A DNA stretch of 64,000 nt from Fratercula arctica. Lineage: Eukaryota; Chordata; Aves; Charadriiformes; Alcidae. The notes under the pieces were generated by a model. That model made no database searches. It saw nothing but the letters and a program-made list of their open reading frames with translations, and was not told the DNA's origin. A program made the translations under genes and the position numbers. The first letter of the stretch is position 1. Each line of letters starts with the position of its first letter. Shown in pieces: positions 39,657 through 48,990 of this stretch. The DNA lies in assembly GCA_947846985.1 (NCBI GenBank), contig CANTUZ010000001.1, positions 70,263,521 to 70,327,520 of the forward strand. The letters are read 5' to 3'.

Positions 39657-39770
39657 GCCATATTACGCTCTGGTCTTATCAAATCTCAGAAGCTACAGTG
39701 TATAAATAGACTGTGATGATATTTGCAGGAGACAAATCATTCACAATATTTTTGTCATCTTCTGTAGTGA
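39657..39770 (+). mobile_element. ancient 5S rRNA-derived element (AmnSINE1-like head)
   Basis: Landmarks of 5S rRNA occur in order: GCCATA (39657), AATCTCAGAAGCTA (compare GATCTCGGAAGCTA), GGAGAC 32 bases later (31 in 5S), then AAT and CTGTAG. Between the landmarks the match is poor. The retained positions and spacing argue against chance, but divergence is high, as expected for an element as old as AmnSINE1. The tRNA-related half of AmnSINE1 is not recognisable downstream. The neighbouring sequence 39400-39840 is complex and AT-rich, so the element may lie in a conserved regulatory block. Confidence 0.45.
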
Positions 39771-40186
39771 CTAGAGAAGAACCACCTAACGAATATAGCA
39801 CATAATACTGCAATAAAGGGGGTATATAAGAGCATGTAATATCGAGTGCTGAGTCAGAGTTAAGGTTAGGCGTACGTTAGCTATCAGACATAAACACAGC
39901 TTACATCCTAAGGAATTTCAAAGCAGATTGCAACTTTAAATGAATGGGGAAGCCCAATTCAGAGCTCATTTCCCTCTCTGCTGAAGCAACAACGGCCATT
40001 GCTCCGGAACTTAGCAGTGACTTAATAAGACATTATCGGGTTGAAGGCATACAGATACAGGGGAAAGGAAAGCTAGGGAGTAAAACTATTTATGAATGTA
40101 CATTTTATTATGTTAGGGGTACTAAACTATGGGCTGTAGAACTGCTCAAACTGCAAGTTACCGAGCTGAATACAGGAAAAACAGTG

Positions 40187-40266
40187 AAACTGGATAGGCT
40201 GTGATATACAGGTGGCTAGACCAGATAATCCAGTGGGTTTGCCCTGCTGTAGGCTCTGAGGTTATG
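40187..40266 (+). mobile_element. old amniote CR1/L3-type LINE 3' tail
   Basis: The stretch contains CTGTGATATACAGGTGGCTAG, then ACCAGATAATCC, then CTGTAGGCTCTGAGG. This resembles the 3' tail of old amniote CR1/L3 elements, whose typical form has GTGATATACAGGAGGTCAGA and AGATGATC. It lacks the bird-specific TCTATGA repeat and is more diverged than the two avian CR1 copies. The family name is from recalled similarity only. Confidence 0.6.
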
Positions 40267-43200
40267 AAAAGAACTACCTTGAAAACTGCTTTACACTTAA
40301 GCCTATAAGTATCTAATTAAAGTGGAACACTGTATTTAAATTTAAATAGTGAACCTATTATAAAGTATATTCAGTAGACTACTTTAGAGACCCCTGGACA
40401 AACAAAACACATCCTAAAGCACTGAGGGACTGCTTCTGCAACAGCTATTCTAATTTAGGATCCCTTGCACCTGTGGAGCCAGCGTCCAGCCAAAGGAGGC
40501 ACTACTCCATATCATGAGAAGTTGCTGAAGTAAGACTAAATATTGCTTCTTGGCTTTTTCATCCTTTGGAAGAGATTTGTGTCTGGGCTTTATGTAAACA
40601 CTCACTAAGGAACCATATATGTCGTGTCCCAGCCTATATGAGAGCCCCGAGCAGTTGCTGGAGCTGCCCTGGGAGGACTGCCTTGCGATGAGTGCAAGAA
40701 GTGCATCACACACCAAAACTGGGCTTGTTAGCTCTTCCCTTGAGCCGTGTAGCAATCCGCCATCCAACGGAATTGCTGATGGATTAGGCTGTTCGGACAA
40801 GAGCAGGCATGGATTTACTGGTGAGAAGTGATGAGATGTAAGAGCCCCCACTTTGTCCCCAAAACCGCAAGGTGGGACACGCGTGGCCTAATCCTGGACC
40901 ATGTTGCATATACATAGCTGCCCCCAGAACTGCTGAAATCCACAGGCTAAACCCCAGGGTCCGACCATGTCCCACCACCTCTGCACCAGTGTATCAAAAG
41001 TGGGGTAAGACGCGGAAAATCCCATTCTTGAGACACGCTGTACCGATGCTAAGGGATTTCCTACACTGGTCACCTCCAGGACTCCTCTTCTGTTCTTTGA
41101 AAGCATTCAACTAAGGTTGTATGAATTTGCTGGGAATTCATTTCTCCCTGGGTACATGTTTTAAAGGTAGGTTATGCCAAAGAGATACTATGGCGATATT
41201 TTGCATAGAGGATGTTGACTAAGAATGTAGTATTTCTCACCTCCCCCGTATTTTATGTTGCATTAAAATTATCTTTACTCTTCCTCAGGCAGTTGCTATG
41301 CCACACTCAAGACAGAGAGTCTGAGAAGTGGGAAATGTCAACTTTTAAAATGATGTTCAGCTTTCTTGTTACATGCATTCTTTATGTAATGGATTTGAAT
41401 TACATATTGTTCCCAGGTCTTCAGCTCTTCGAAAGTCTGCTTGACTGGGCACAGTTGCTTGCTTATTCTTAATGAAGAGTTGTTAACAGAGGAAAGAGCA
41501 CAATGAGGGGGCAAGTAATGTCTACATGAATCATTAAAAATATATGTACAGTGAGCAGGATTAGATAGCACATGGCATATTTTTATTTATATAACGCCAT
41601 GCTTTCCTAAAGAGGCAGATTTCACTCCCTACAGGAGCTGAAAATATGTTGACAAGTCACACAGCAAGGGATGACAGGGGGGAACCGGCGGCTGCGGGGA
41701 AGCCGTGGGTTGCAACAGGCAGCATGGAAGGAGTTCCTTCAGGCACAGGCCTGAACTCCTCATAAACAGTCCACGTTAATTTATTGCACGTTATGGTTGT
41801 GAACAAACCATGGAACATTTTTAAGTAAGAAAGCAGCAGGTGAGGTTGCTGTTCAATGGCTGGCGAGCAGAAAGGATTTGAGTGGGACCGTGGAGCATGG
41901 AGGATGCTCCGGCCACAGGGAGCGACTGCGGTGAATGCACAGTCTCTCTGTTGGCAGAGGAACGCAGTGAAGCCACAAGCCTGCCCGGCCAGGCACATCA
42001 CAGAGGAAGGAAAAATCAGGGGTGGGAGGTTAACCTATAGGTGAGGTCTCACATACGAGGAATTTCAAAAACGCCATCAAGGCCAGAGGAGGAAAGGGAA
42101 AACTTCCAGCGCCTGGCAGCTAACCAAAGCAGTTGAGATTTTCAATTGATGTTAATTTCAATGCAATTAGTCTTGACGTTCTCTGCTCCGTGTGAGGAGA
42201 GAATCATGGCCATGACGGGAAAGCAAAGAACACCACAATAATAATATACATGCAAGAAATGAAAAAAACCCAACCAAACTCATGTTTTAAAACATATTAA
42301 AAACATAAGACATACTGCCTATGTTGCTATCACTATGTATTACTGTTTGAAATTTAATTCACTCACTGCTGTTCGTGCTGTTTGTTTACTTTTTGTATTG
42401 ATCTCAGTTTGGGTGATGAATTTAGTCTACAGAATTTCACTTCCCCGTTTCCACGCGTTTGTGAGCTGCCACTTGTGAGCATCGCAGCCCAGCTCGCGCT
42501 TTACAGAATGACCTACAGTCAGCTCCAGCGCTGATGTAAAGGGGGTCTGCCTCTCTAGTGATTTAGCCCACAAAGACAGTCTAAGCCTCCCCTGCCGTAT
42601 ATACCATTTCGAGGGTGATTTAAGCACTTCTGCAAATCACTGTGTAAGCTGGGACCCGGGGAAAGAATCAGGGCCATACTGCAATGTGGGTTGCAAAATC
42701 TCCCCTTAAAATACGAAGAGTGAAGCAGCGCAGGCCGTGGCTTAAAAAGGTCAGTGTAAATATGCTGCCCTTCACTCCTTCACACATAAGTAATGTATTT
42801 GTTGAGCACATTACCTGCTTTGCAGGCTCAACCTTCAGCCGCACTGAGCTTTACCCCAGCTGACAGAAAAGGCTGTTTTCATGTGGTTTTATGTGTCCAT
42901 TAATACTGGACCAAACCTGGCATCTGAACTGGACTGATTTTTTTCATTTTCATCTTCATTTGCTCTGGTTAGACAGAGGGTGCCGCAAGCCTTCCTGACC
43001 CGGGATACATCCTTCTCCCTCCCTCTGGGGAAGGCGAGGAGACGGACCTGGCAGGAGCCGCCTGCCGTGCGTCCCTCCAGACTGAAGATGCGCCACATCC
43101 ACAGGGTCGGGGGACTTCTGGCAGTAGGAGGCAGCACCACCTTGGCTGTGCAAGGGAAGAGAAGCAGCTCTGGAGTGGCTCGGGATTTCCAGATGACTTG

Positions 43201-44149
43201 CCAGGAGCTGTGTGAACAAACCTACGGGTTTTCAGACCTTTCCCTTGGAGTCTGCCTACCCTGCAGTCAAAGGTACACCCCTGCAGGGTGTACCAACTCG
43301 AAATTAAATGAAACTAACTCGGGAACAAATAACATATGGCCACAAAACCGTCCCAGAAATCTGCATAAACACTTGCGCCCGTGCACTGCCCTTGGCTCTC
43401 AGGGCTACAGACAGGTTGGGGTGCCCCACTATCCCAGCGGCAAGCTGGGTTGGGTTGGTCTCCAAGAGCGAGGATCTCCCAGCGTGGGATCGCCCCGTGG
43501 ATATTTGCATTGGCACCGTCACATGAGTAGCCCCCTCTTTTCATCAGGGAATTTGCACGTTTCTTCTCCCCGTCTGCGATGACATGGCACTTCTCTGGCA
43601 GCTGCTCACTGCTTAGCCGAAAAGCCCAATATTCTGGAAAGTATTTAATGTGTGTTAACCTCTCTTAATGTGATTCAGCAACTACAAATCAGGAGAGCCT
43701 GCCTCCCCTGGCCGGCCAGATATGACAGCCAGTGCTTCACACAGGCTGGAGAGTGCAAGGCGTCTCGCTCTCTTTGGGTGGGCAAGCCCTCCCTGACGAG
43801 TGGTACTTTTATTTTTAACCAGAGATCACTCCTTTTTAAAGGCTTCACCCATTCCAGGGACCTTTCACCTGCTGTGCAGATCTAGGTGGACCAGTGTGTA
43901 GATGGAGCCCGCAGGAGCTGGGATTTGCACAGGTGCAGTTTATGACACATCTAAGGAGGAATCGGTGCAAAACCCCATTAACCCAGCCCCAGATCCCACG
44001 CCTGAACTGCTGAAAGGCCGCTGGCCCCGTGGGGCAGGGAGAACCCACGCTGGCACCCCAGGCTGCCAGCATCAGGGATACGGCCTTGTCCCACCACAAA
44101 CCTGTCCCAGTTTCTCCATCCCGCTCTTCCCCACGCGTGAGCTGCCCAC
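40267..44149. other. region immediately upstream of the AFF3 CpG island
   Basis: No gene was recognised. A 200-residue plus-strand frame at 42980-43582 is long for chance but has no domain, signal or splice pattern that I recognise. The 41580-41690 stretch vaguely resembles an old L2-like tail. Confidence 0.5.
43272..43294. repeat. 23-bp near-palindrome
   Basis: GGTACACCC and GGGTGTACC (9 bp, perfect) flank CTGCA. It lies about 1.5 kb upstream of the AFF3 start. Confidence 0.85.
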
Positions 44150-44275
44150 CCGAGGTCACCCGGCCGAGGGGCAGGGACCACGCGTGGGGGAGGAGGAGGA
44201 GGAGGAAGGGGGAAGCCCCAAACCCAACTTCTGCCGCTGCAAGTTCCCACCAACTCCCCCCCGTGGGGCGGGCTG

Positions 44276-44320
44276 GGACCGCCCCCCCGACACCCCCCAC
44301 CCCCCCCCCCCCACCCCGCG
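44276..44320. repeat. C-rich low-complexity tract in the CpG island
   Basis: C runs broken by single A, G or T bases occupy this stretch, including a run of about 13 C near 44300-44312. It lies upstream of the AFF3 start. The open frames that cross it read as Pro- or Gly-rich protein, an artefact of base composition. Confidence 0.75.
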
Positions 44321-44487
44321 CCGGGCGGGCGCTGCGCGGGGGCTGCGCGGGCGCCGCCTCGGCCGCGCTGCCGGCGCGCAGGGGGGAGGCGCGGGGGGAG
44401 CGGAGCGGGGCGGGAGCGGAGCGCGGCGGCGGCCGAGCCCAGCCGAGCCCAGCCGCGCCGCGCCGCGCCGCTTGCAAACGAGCCGTG

Positions 44488-44572
44488 ATTTATTTATTTT
44501 TTATTTTTTTATATATATATATATTTTTTTTTTTTTTTTGGGGGTGTGTGTGTGTTTGCTTTTTTTTTTAAG
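44488..44572 (+). repeat. AT-rich block with TATATA and T runs inside the CpG island
   Basis: A TTTATTTATT stretch, an (AT)n run at about 44510-44524, a T run to about 44539, a short (GT)n and another T run interrupt the otherwise GC-rich island about 185-270 bases before the AFF3 start. It could be a core-promoter TATA region, a nucleosome-excluding T tract, or a degenerate poly-T insertion. The sequence alone does not decide. Confidence 0.7.
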
Positions 44573-44623
44573 GGGAAGCGGAGGAGGGGGAAGGTGGTGA
44601 CGGGGGGTGTCCGTCCCCACCCG

Positions 44624-44664
44624 CGGCGGCGGCGGTGGCGGCGGGGGGGGGGGGGGGGGGGGGG
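44624..44664 (+). repeat. CGG tract merging into a 22-G run in the AFF3 leader/promoter
   Basis: The sequence reads (CGG)4, TGG, (CGG)2 and then continues as unbroken G from 44643 to 44664. It ends 92 bases before the AFF3 start codon. The G run can form G-quadruplexes on the plus strand. Human AFF3 carries a CGG repeat whose expansion underlies the FRA2A fragile site, and the paralogue AFF2 carries the FRAXE repeat, so a CGG tract next to this start may be related. The exact run length should be treated cautiously because long homopolymers are prone to sequencing error. Confidence 0.85.
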
Positions 44665-44702
44665 TTGCTCCGCGCCCTCGCCCTGCCCGCGGTGCAGTTA
44701 AG

Positions 44703-44744
44703 ATGCGCCCCGGACGCCGTGCGGTTGCAGCGCGGCGGCGCTGA
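44703..44744 (+). other. upstream ORF in the AFF3 leader, 13 codons, Arg-rich
   Basis: An ATG with A at -3 and C at +4 opens a frame MRPGRRAVAARRR that stops at TGA 44742-44744, 12 bases before the AFF3 start codon. If the leader is transcribed here, ribosomes would meet it first. Five of the six residues next to or near the stop are Ala or Arg, ending in three Arg. Such a frame could lower AFF3 translation by forcing re-initiation. A transcript beginning downstream of 44703 would not contain it. Its use is inferred only from sequence. Confidence 0.5.
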
Positions 44745-44756
44745 CATCGCTCCACC

Positions 44757-44809
44757 ATGGACAGCTTCGACTTAGCTCTCCTGCAGGAGTGGGACCTCGA
44801 CTCTCTCTG
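44757..44809 (+). CDS. AFF3: AFF3 first coding exon (AF4/FMR2 family member 3), 5' partial
   Basis: The exon encodes MDSFDLALLQEWDLDSL followed by TG, the first two bases of a split codon. This matches, from memory, the amino terminus of vertebrate AFF3/LAF4, in which the next residue is Cys, so TG plus a T or C from the next exon fits. The start is chosen from the Kozak context CCACCATGG, and the exon ends at the strong donor CTG|GTGAGT. AFF proteins are nuclear scaffolds of super-elongation-type complexes that recruit P-TEFb (CDK9/cyclin T) to RNA polymerase II. The P-TEFb-binding part of the family lies just downstream of these residues and is not in this window. The exon sits inside a CpG island and points right, so the rest of the gene lies beyond position 64000. 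The Asp in DLDSL differs from the Glu I recall in the human protein, a conservative change. Other family members begin differently, so AFF3 is preferred. Confidence 0.9.
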
Positions 44810-44829
44810 GTGAGTGGGTGCCTCTGCCT

Positions 44830-44848
44830 CCCCCCCCCCCCCCCCCCC
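44830..44848 (+). repeat. poly-C tract just inside the first AFF3 intron
   Basis: A run of 19 C begins 21 bases after the first intron base. On the transcribed strand this is a G run near the splice donor. It may be length-polymorphic. Confidence 0.9.
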
Positions 44849-44914
44849 AACAGCCGCTGGGAACAGGCACTGGGGGTGTGGGGTGGGGGAATTGGTTCAA
44901 GGATCTCCGCGGAG

Positions 44915-45158
44915 GGTGCTATAAGCGGGGAGTGCTATAACGGGGGTTGTTGCCATAAGCGGGGGATGTGCAATGATAATTCGGGGTGTGGAATAATAAT
45001 TCGCCTCGGGTGTGCGCTTAGCCGGCGGGGTGCGATGAATTGGGGGTGCAGTAATAGCGGGTGTGCAATAAGAGCGGACGCACTGGCTCGGGGCGGGGGG
45101 TGGGGGGGGGTGGGGCAATAACTAGTGGGGGGCTGTGCGTTAGCAAGAGAGGGTGCAG
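44915..45158 (+). repeat. irregular GC-rich minisatellite-like repeat in AFF3 intron
   Basis: About ten units of roughly 15-24 bases recur, built from TGTGCAATAA- or GTGCTATAA-like stretches followed by GCGGGG-like stretches, for example GTGCTATAAGCGGGGA and GTGCTATAACGGGGG. Units diverge and lengthen toward the right. The repeat begins about 105 bases after the splice donor. It looks like a decayed tandem array generated locally, not a dispersed element. Confidence 0.7.
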
Positions 45159-45435
45159 TGCCCCGGGGAGGTGTCTCCCCTGCCACTTGCTCTCCCGGCA
45201 TTGCTGGCCCGGGAGGGGCAAGAGGGAAGGTTGCCCCCCTCTCCCCTGGCTGCCAGGGTCGGTCCGAGAGGTGAATATAGTGTTTGACTGGGGGGTCCCC
45301 TGCACTCCCCCCCCTCCCCCCGCCAAATTATCCCCATTGCTCATCCGCCACTGACACCCCACGCTGCACTCCCGGAGCTCACCCCCCCTCCCCATCCCTC
45401 CTGCACACCCCTTTCACACACCCCTTCCTCTCTCC

Positions 45436-45487
45436 CCCCCCCCCCCCCCGCTCCGGGGCCGCTTTTATTACCCCTCCCCCCCCCCCA
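45436..45487. repeat. C-rich low-complexity DNA in the AFF3 intron
   Basis: Two long C runs, at about 45436-45450 and 45476-45486, flank a short mixed GC segment. Open frames that cross the tract are compositional artefacts. Confidence 0.7.
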
Positions 45488-45907
45488 TTACGTGCCCTTG
45501 ACCTCCCCCTGCGCACCCCGTCCCTTTCTCGCCCCGGCGGCGGCTGCGGGGCTGCCGGGGAGGAGGGGAAACCAATTTCTAGAAATGTCATTAGCGGCTG
45601 GAGGTGGGAAGCGCTGCCCTCCCCCCTCGCATCACTCTTCCCCAAAAACCCTGCCTCTGCCAAGTCCTCGGAGTTTGCTGCGGGCGCCCTCGCCGCCCCC
45701 TGGAGCCGCACCGTGCCGTGCCGGGCCGGGAGGCACGTCCCCGCACGGCTCGGCCCCGGGGGGCGGCGTGAGCACCCGTCTGGGATGTGCTCCCCGTCGG
45801 GGGCTGGGTGCGCTTAAGCCCTGGCTGCGATGCTGCCATCAGCCGGGGGCAGCGATGTCACAGCTTGTGTGTCCGGCCAGTGAGATGGGTAGTTTTTGGG
45901 GAGCTGA

Positions 45908-45977
45908 GATTACTTTTTTTTTTTTTTTTTTTTTGCCTGAAATCTGTTAGCGGTATTCCTTTTTTTTTTTTTTTTAA
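45908..45977 (+). repeat. two long poly-T runs at the edge of the CpG island
   Basis: T runs occupy about 45916-45934 and 45960-45975, just where the CpG island gives way to AT-rich intron. Confidence 0.85.
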
Positions 45978-47274
45978 TTTTATTTTATTTTATAACACGT
46001 TAGGTGATCTGTATCTTCTGTCAGTAGGGTGCGCGTTCGGCAGCGCCGGCTTATCTCTTCGGTGGCAGGTGTTAACAAAATCGCAGCCGGACCAGCCGGT
46101 CCCATTAGTTGAGCTGCATCTTCCCCGAGGCCTCGGGATGGTGGGAACGTCTTGCACTGCGTGATGGGGGCGCTTAGAAATGCGGACGTTAGTAACATCC
46201 AGCCTAATAAAACTTTTATATTGATATGGGAACTTTAAAGAGCGCATATAATGCAAAATTAGTTACTACCCCATAAAAGTTTTTAATTACATGTTTCTGC
46301 CTGTGACACAAGTTAAGGTTATGTCCTCGTTTCAATTATAAATACCAATATTCAGTTTATATCCAAACCATAACATTTATCTCTGGCCCGATTTTAAGTT
46401 TTCAGTCCGTATGCACATCTTTACAATCAAATTGTATGTTTTTTTTCCATTAAACAAGAACAGGAGAAATAATACTTTCACACATTTGAGTGCTTTTCCC
46501 TTTCTCCTTGAATGAAGGCAAACTTTGGAGGAATTTTCTTTTTCCAGAAAAAGCATGGTGTTCATTAGTCTCTTCTGCAAGCCGGCTATTGGAGTTAATA
46601 TTGAATTTGAAAAGCTAACAATGTAACTCTGGAAAGCCTGGGCTTTAGGCTGTGTCTGGCAATTGCTCCTTTTCATAACCTTTTTAGCATGTTTTTCGAC
46701 TGTTGTGGAGCCGCTTTCTAATGACCGTGGTCGGCATGAAGCTCCTGCGTGGGTCCAAAAAGACATCAACCATTTCCCAGCAAAATTAACCCACTTAAAA
46801 ATGTCTGTATCTGCGTTACAAGCGATCTTGTGGTTTCATAGATCCTGTTGTTTGCTTTCCTCTGTAGTTGTTGCAGTTTAGAAGGCAGGTTCAACAGAAG
46901 GGCTTCAAATAGCACATTGAAAGCCGTTGCAGAGTGGCAGGCCTGCAGTCGTTGCTAAACTCTCACCCCCATGTAGGGGTTGAACCCCCAAATGCCCAGC
47001 GAGGGGGTCACACCTGCTTTAAGCAGAGCTCATCGGGGGAGCAGGGGCTTTGCAGGTGTCTGCCGTTGCCTCTTTGCATCCCTTTGGGGCACTGGGTTTC
47101 GCTGACCGGCTTTGGCTTGGAGTGTCTGAGATCACGGGCTGGAAGTTTTATCACGAAGCAGCTGTTTTGGCAAATTTGGAACAGTCATTTTGAAAAGTCG
47201 TATGAGCAATAGTAAATAAAAAAAAAAAACCTCACTTGCGCTTAGTGAAAGATTCCGAAGTCTGTCGTGATGGC

Positions 47275-47332
47275 CGGCAGTGCCTCGGTTGCTGCAGCGG
47301 CTGCGCAGAGGGTCCCGGGTCGGTCTCCCATC
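47275..47332 (+). mobile_element. weak tRNA-like relic in AFF3 intron
   Basis: TGCCTCGGTTG resembles an A box at 8 of 11 positions and GGGTCGGTCTCCC resembles a degraded B box with one base missing, 37 bases apart. The segment is GC-rich relative to its surroundings. It may be a decayed tRNA-derived SINE; chance resemblance is possible. Confidence 0.25.
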
Positions 47333-47569
47333 GCCCCGTTGATGGGCAAGTTACGGACGTTCTCAAGAAACCTGATTTGGATAATGTACTAAACTGACCA
47401 AAACAAAGCTGGTATGTTAATTTTAGGCTCCAAAGGCTTGTCAGGATGCCTTCAGAGGAGCGCAGTTGTTGCCAAAAAGGGAAATAAAACGTACCACATA
47501 GATAGGAAGTACTTCATGGCAAAGAGCAACACTTAAGAGACTTAATTTTCTCTGCAGCGAGAATGGATG

Positions 47570-47910
47570 TTGTCCTTTATTCTTTTGAATGTAGTCATAA
47601 TGGCAATTTGCGCACTTAATTTATGACTGAAAATCCACTTTTTGCAGTATTTGGTGAACGTTTTGCTTAAAAGTGCCGTAATTAAATATTAATGTGCTGT
47701 TCTAAAGTGCCTTTTTTTTTTTATTTGGTATGTTCTTGGAAAATCAAAAGGGTATGAAAAGGGATTTCCAGATGAACAGCAACATGCTAATCAATTCCCA
47801 TTGATTGTTACTTTTATACTATTAATGAATTTGCTGTCCGAATTAATGTGCTATGTCTTTTACTTTGCTGTAGCACAGAAAATGTAATAATATTTTGTGT
47901 CATGGCTGTA
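47570..47910. promoter_or_regulatory. candidate enhancer block, TAAT-rich, in AFF3 intron
   Basis: Many homeodomain-type TAAT/ATTA cores lie close together (for example GTAATTAAATATTAATGTGC, GCTAATCAATTCCC, ATTAATGAATTTG, GAATTAATGTGC). The sequence has little simple repeat. AFF3 is a developmental gene with long conserved introns in vertebrates, so an enhancer here is plausible. Conservation was not tested. Confidence 0.25.
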
Positions 47911-48990
47911 AGACAGTATTTAACTAGTAAACTGCAATGGGAGAATGTTGTAAGCTGTTTTCTACTAAACAGTAGTTTTTCCAGGCTGTATTGATGCCAA
48001 TAACACTTCTTCTTCCCAGAAGTGTACTATAATTCAAGTAGTGAAAGCTGAGTACAAACCCAAATAGAAATTTTAAGAAAAAGTACCAGTCTGTGGCATA
48101 AACAAAGCTCGCACCCATTTGGTAAGCTTTTTCTGGAACATTTTGGGATGATCAGCCCAACTTAACTCAAGGTGTCGTTACCACTGACTAACGCAGTTAT
48201 CCCAAAAACACAGCACTAACGACTTTGAAGCACAGCCCCATCTCCTGTTTTTCTTTCTCCATGCATTTGTTTGTACAGTTTTACTAGTCCAGGCTTGAGG
48301 ATATGGATTCTCAAGTGCCTTATAGCTTTGTATTTATTTACACCAGACAAAAAGAGATGGAAAATCTCAGTTAGAGCTGGTTTATATGCCTCTGGTACAG
48401 CAGAAAACATACTACACATGGCAGAAAGCAGTGAATGAGCAGACCAAAGGTCCTAATTGGGGTGCCAGGACTGGTTCTGCATTATAGGCATTTGTGTTGT
48501 TATTTGTCTTAATTAACAAATCTAGATCAAAACTCAGCCAGGTCCTTGACTCTGTGCTTAGGTTTAGGCACAGCGATAGCCCTGATGAAGACCCACTTGG
48601 CAAAGGCTCTCCTCACGTGCTAATGTAAGATACATGCAGAGGCTGAGTTTTTTTCCCGTTCATTAAAAACAATTAGCAGATTTATTAAAGCACTTACTGT
48701 GTTGTACGAAACAAGAAAAATAATTCTGAGTGTAATATGTTTGTTAGCCACAAACAAACCAGTGTTTGTTTAGGTAAAAGAAGGCAAGTATGTAATCGGT
48801 TTGTTTGGTACTCATGTGATGCTTCTGGATATTTTGAGTTAGCATCAGTTTTGTAGGGGTTGGATAGTCGTGTAAAAAATGTATAGCTGTATAGCTTCCA
48901 AGATGAGATCAATATCAAATGCCACAGTGTAAGGTGGCCCAGTGTGTTTTACAGATCATGTATTGAATTACCAGTTCATTTGCTATCTTT

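Larger units (their letters stand above)
44150..45860. promoter_or_regulatory. AFF3: CpG island, AFF3 promoter region
   Basis: CpG dinucleotides are dense here and scarce in most of the window. The island covers about 600 bp before the AFF3 start codon and about 1 kb of the following intron. GC-box-like runs such as GGGGCGGG and repeated GCCGAGCCCA and CCGCG units (about 44432-44472) are visible. No single transcription start can be fixed. The TATATATA stretch near 44510 could act as a TATA element, but it may be only part of a low-complexity AT tract. Broad CpG-island initiation is the simplest reading. Confidence 0.8.

Noticed and set aside
43845..44600. Long overlapping frames on both strands (210 aa minus, 232 and 180 aa plus) in the CpG island
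   Set aside because: They are Pro-, Gly-, Ala- and Arg-rich, cross C runs and T runs, and exist in several frames at once, as expected where GC content removes stop codons.
44690..44702. Splice acceptor GGTGCAG at 44691-44697 that would make the AFF3 start exon an internal second exon
   Set aside because: The preceding tract is only moderately pyrimidine-rich and interrupted by G, so a promoter-proximal first exon is simpler; not excluded.
45284..45950. Frames of 177 and 152 aa in the intronic part of the CpG island
   Set aside because: Same base-composition effect; they lie inside the AFF3 intron and end in T-run-coded Phe stretches or low-complexity sequence.
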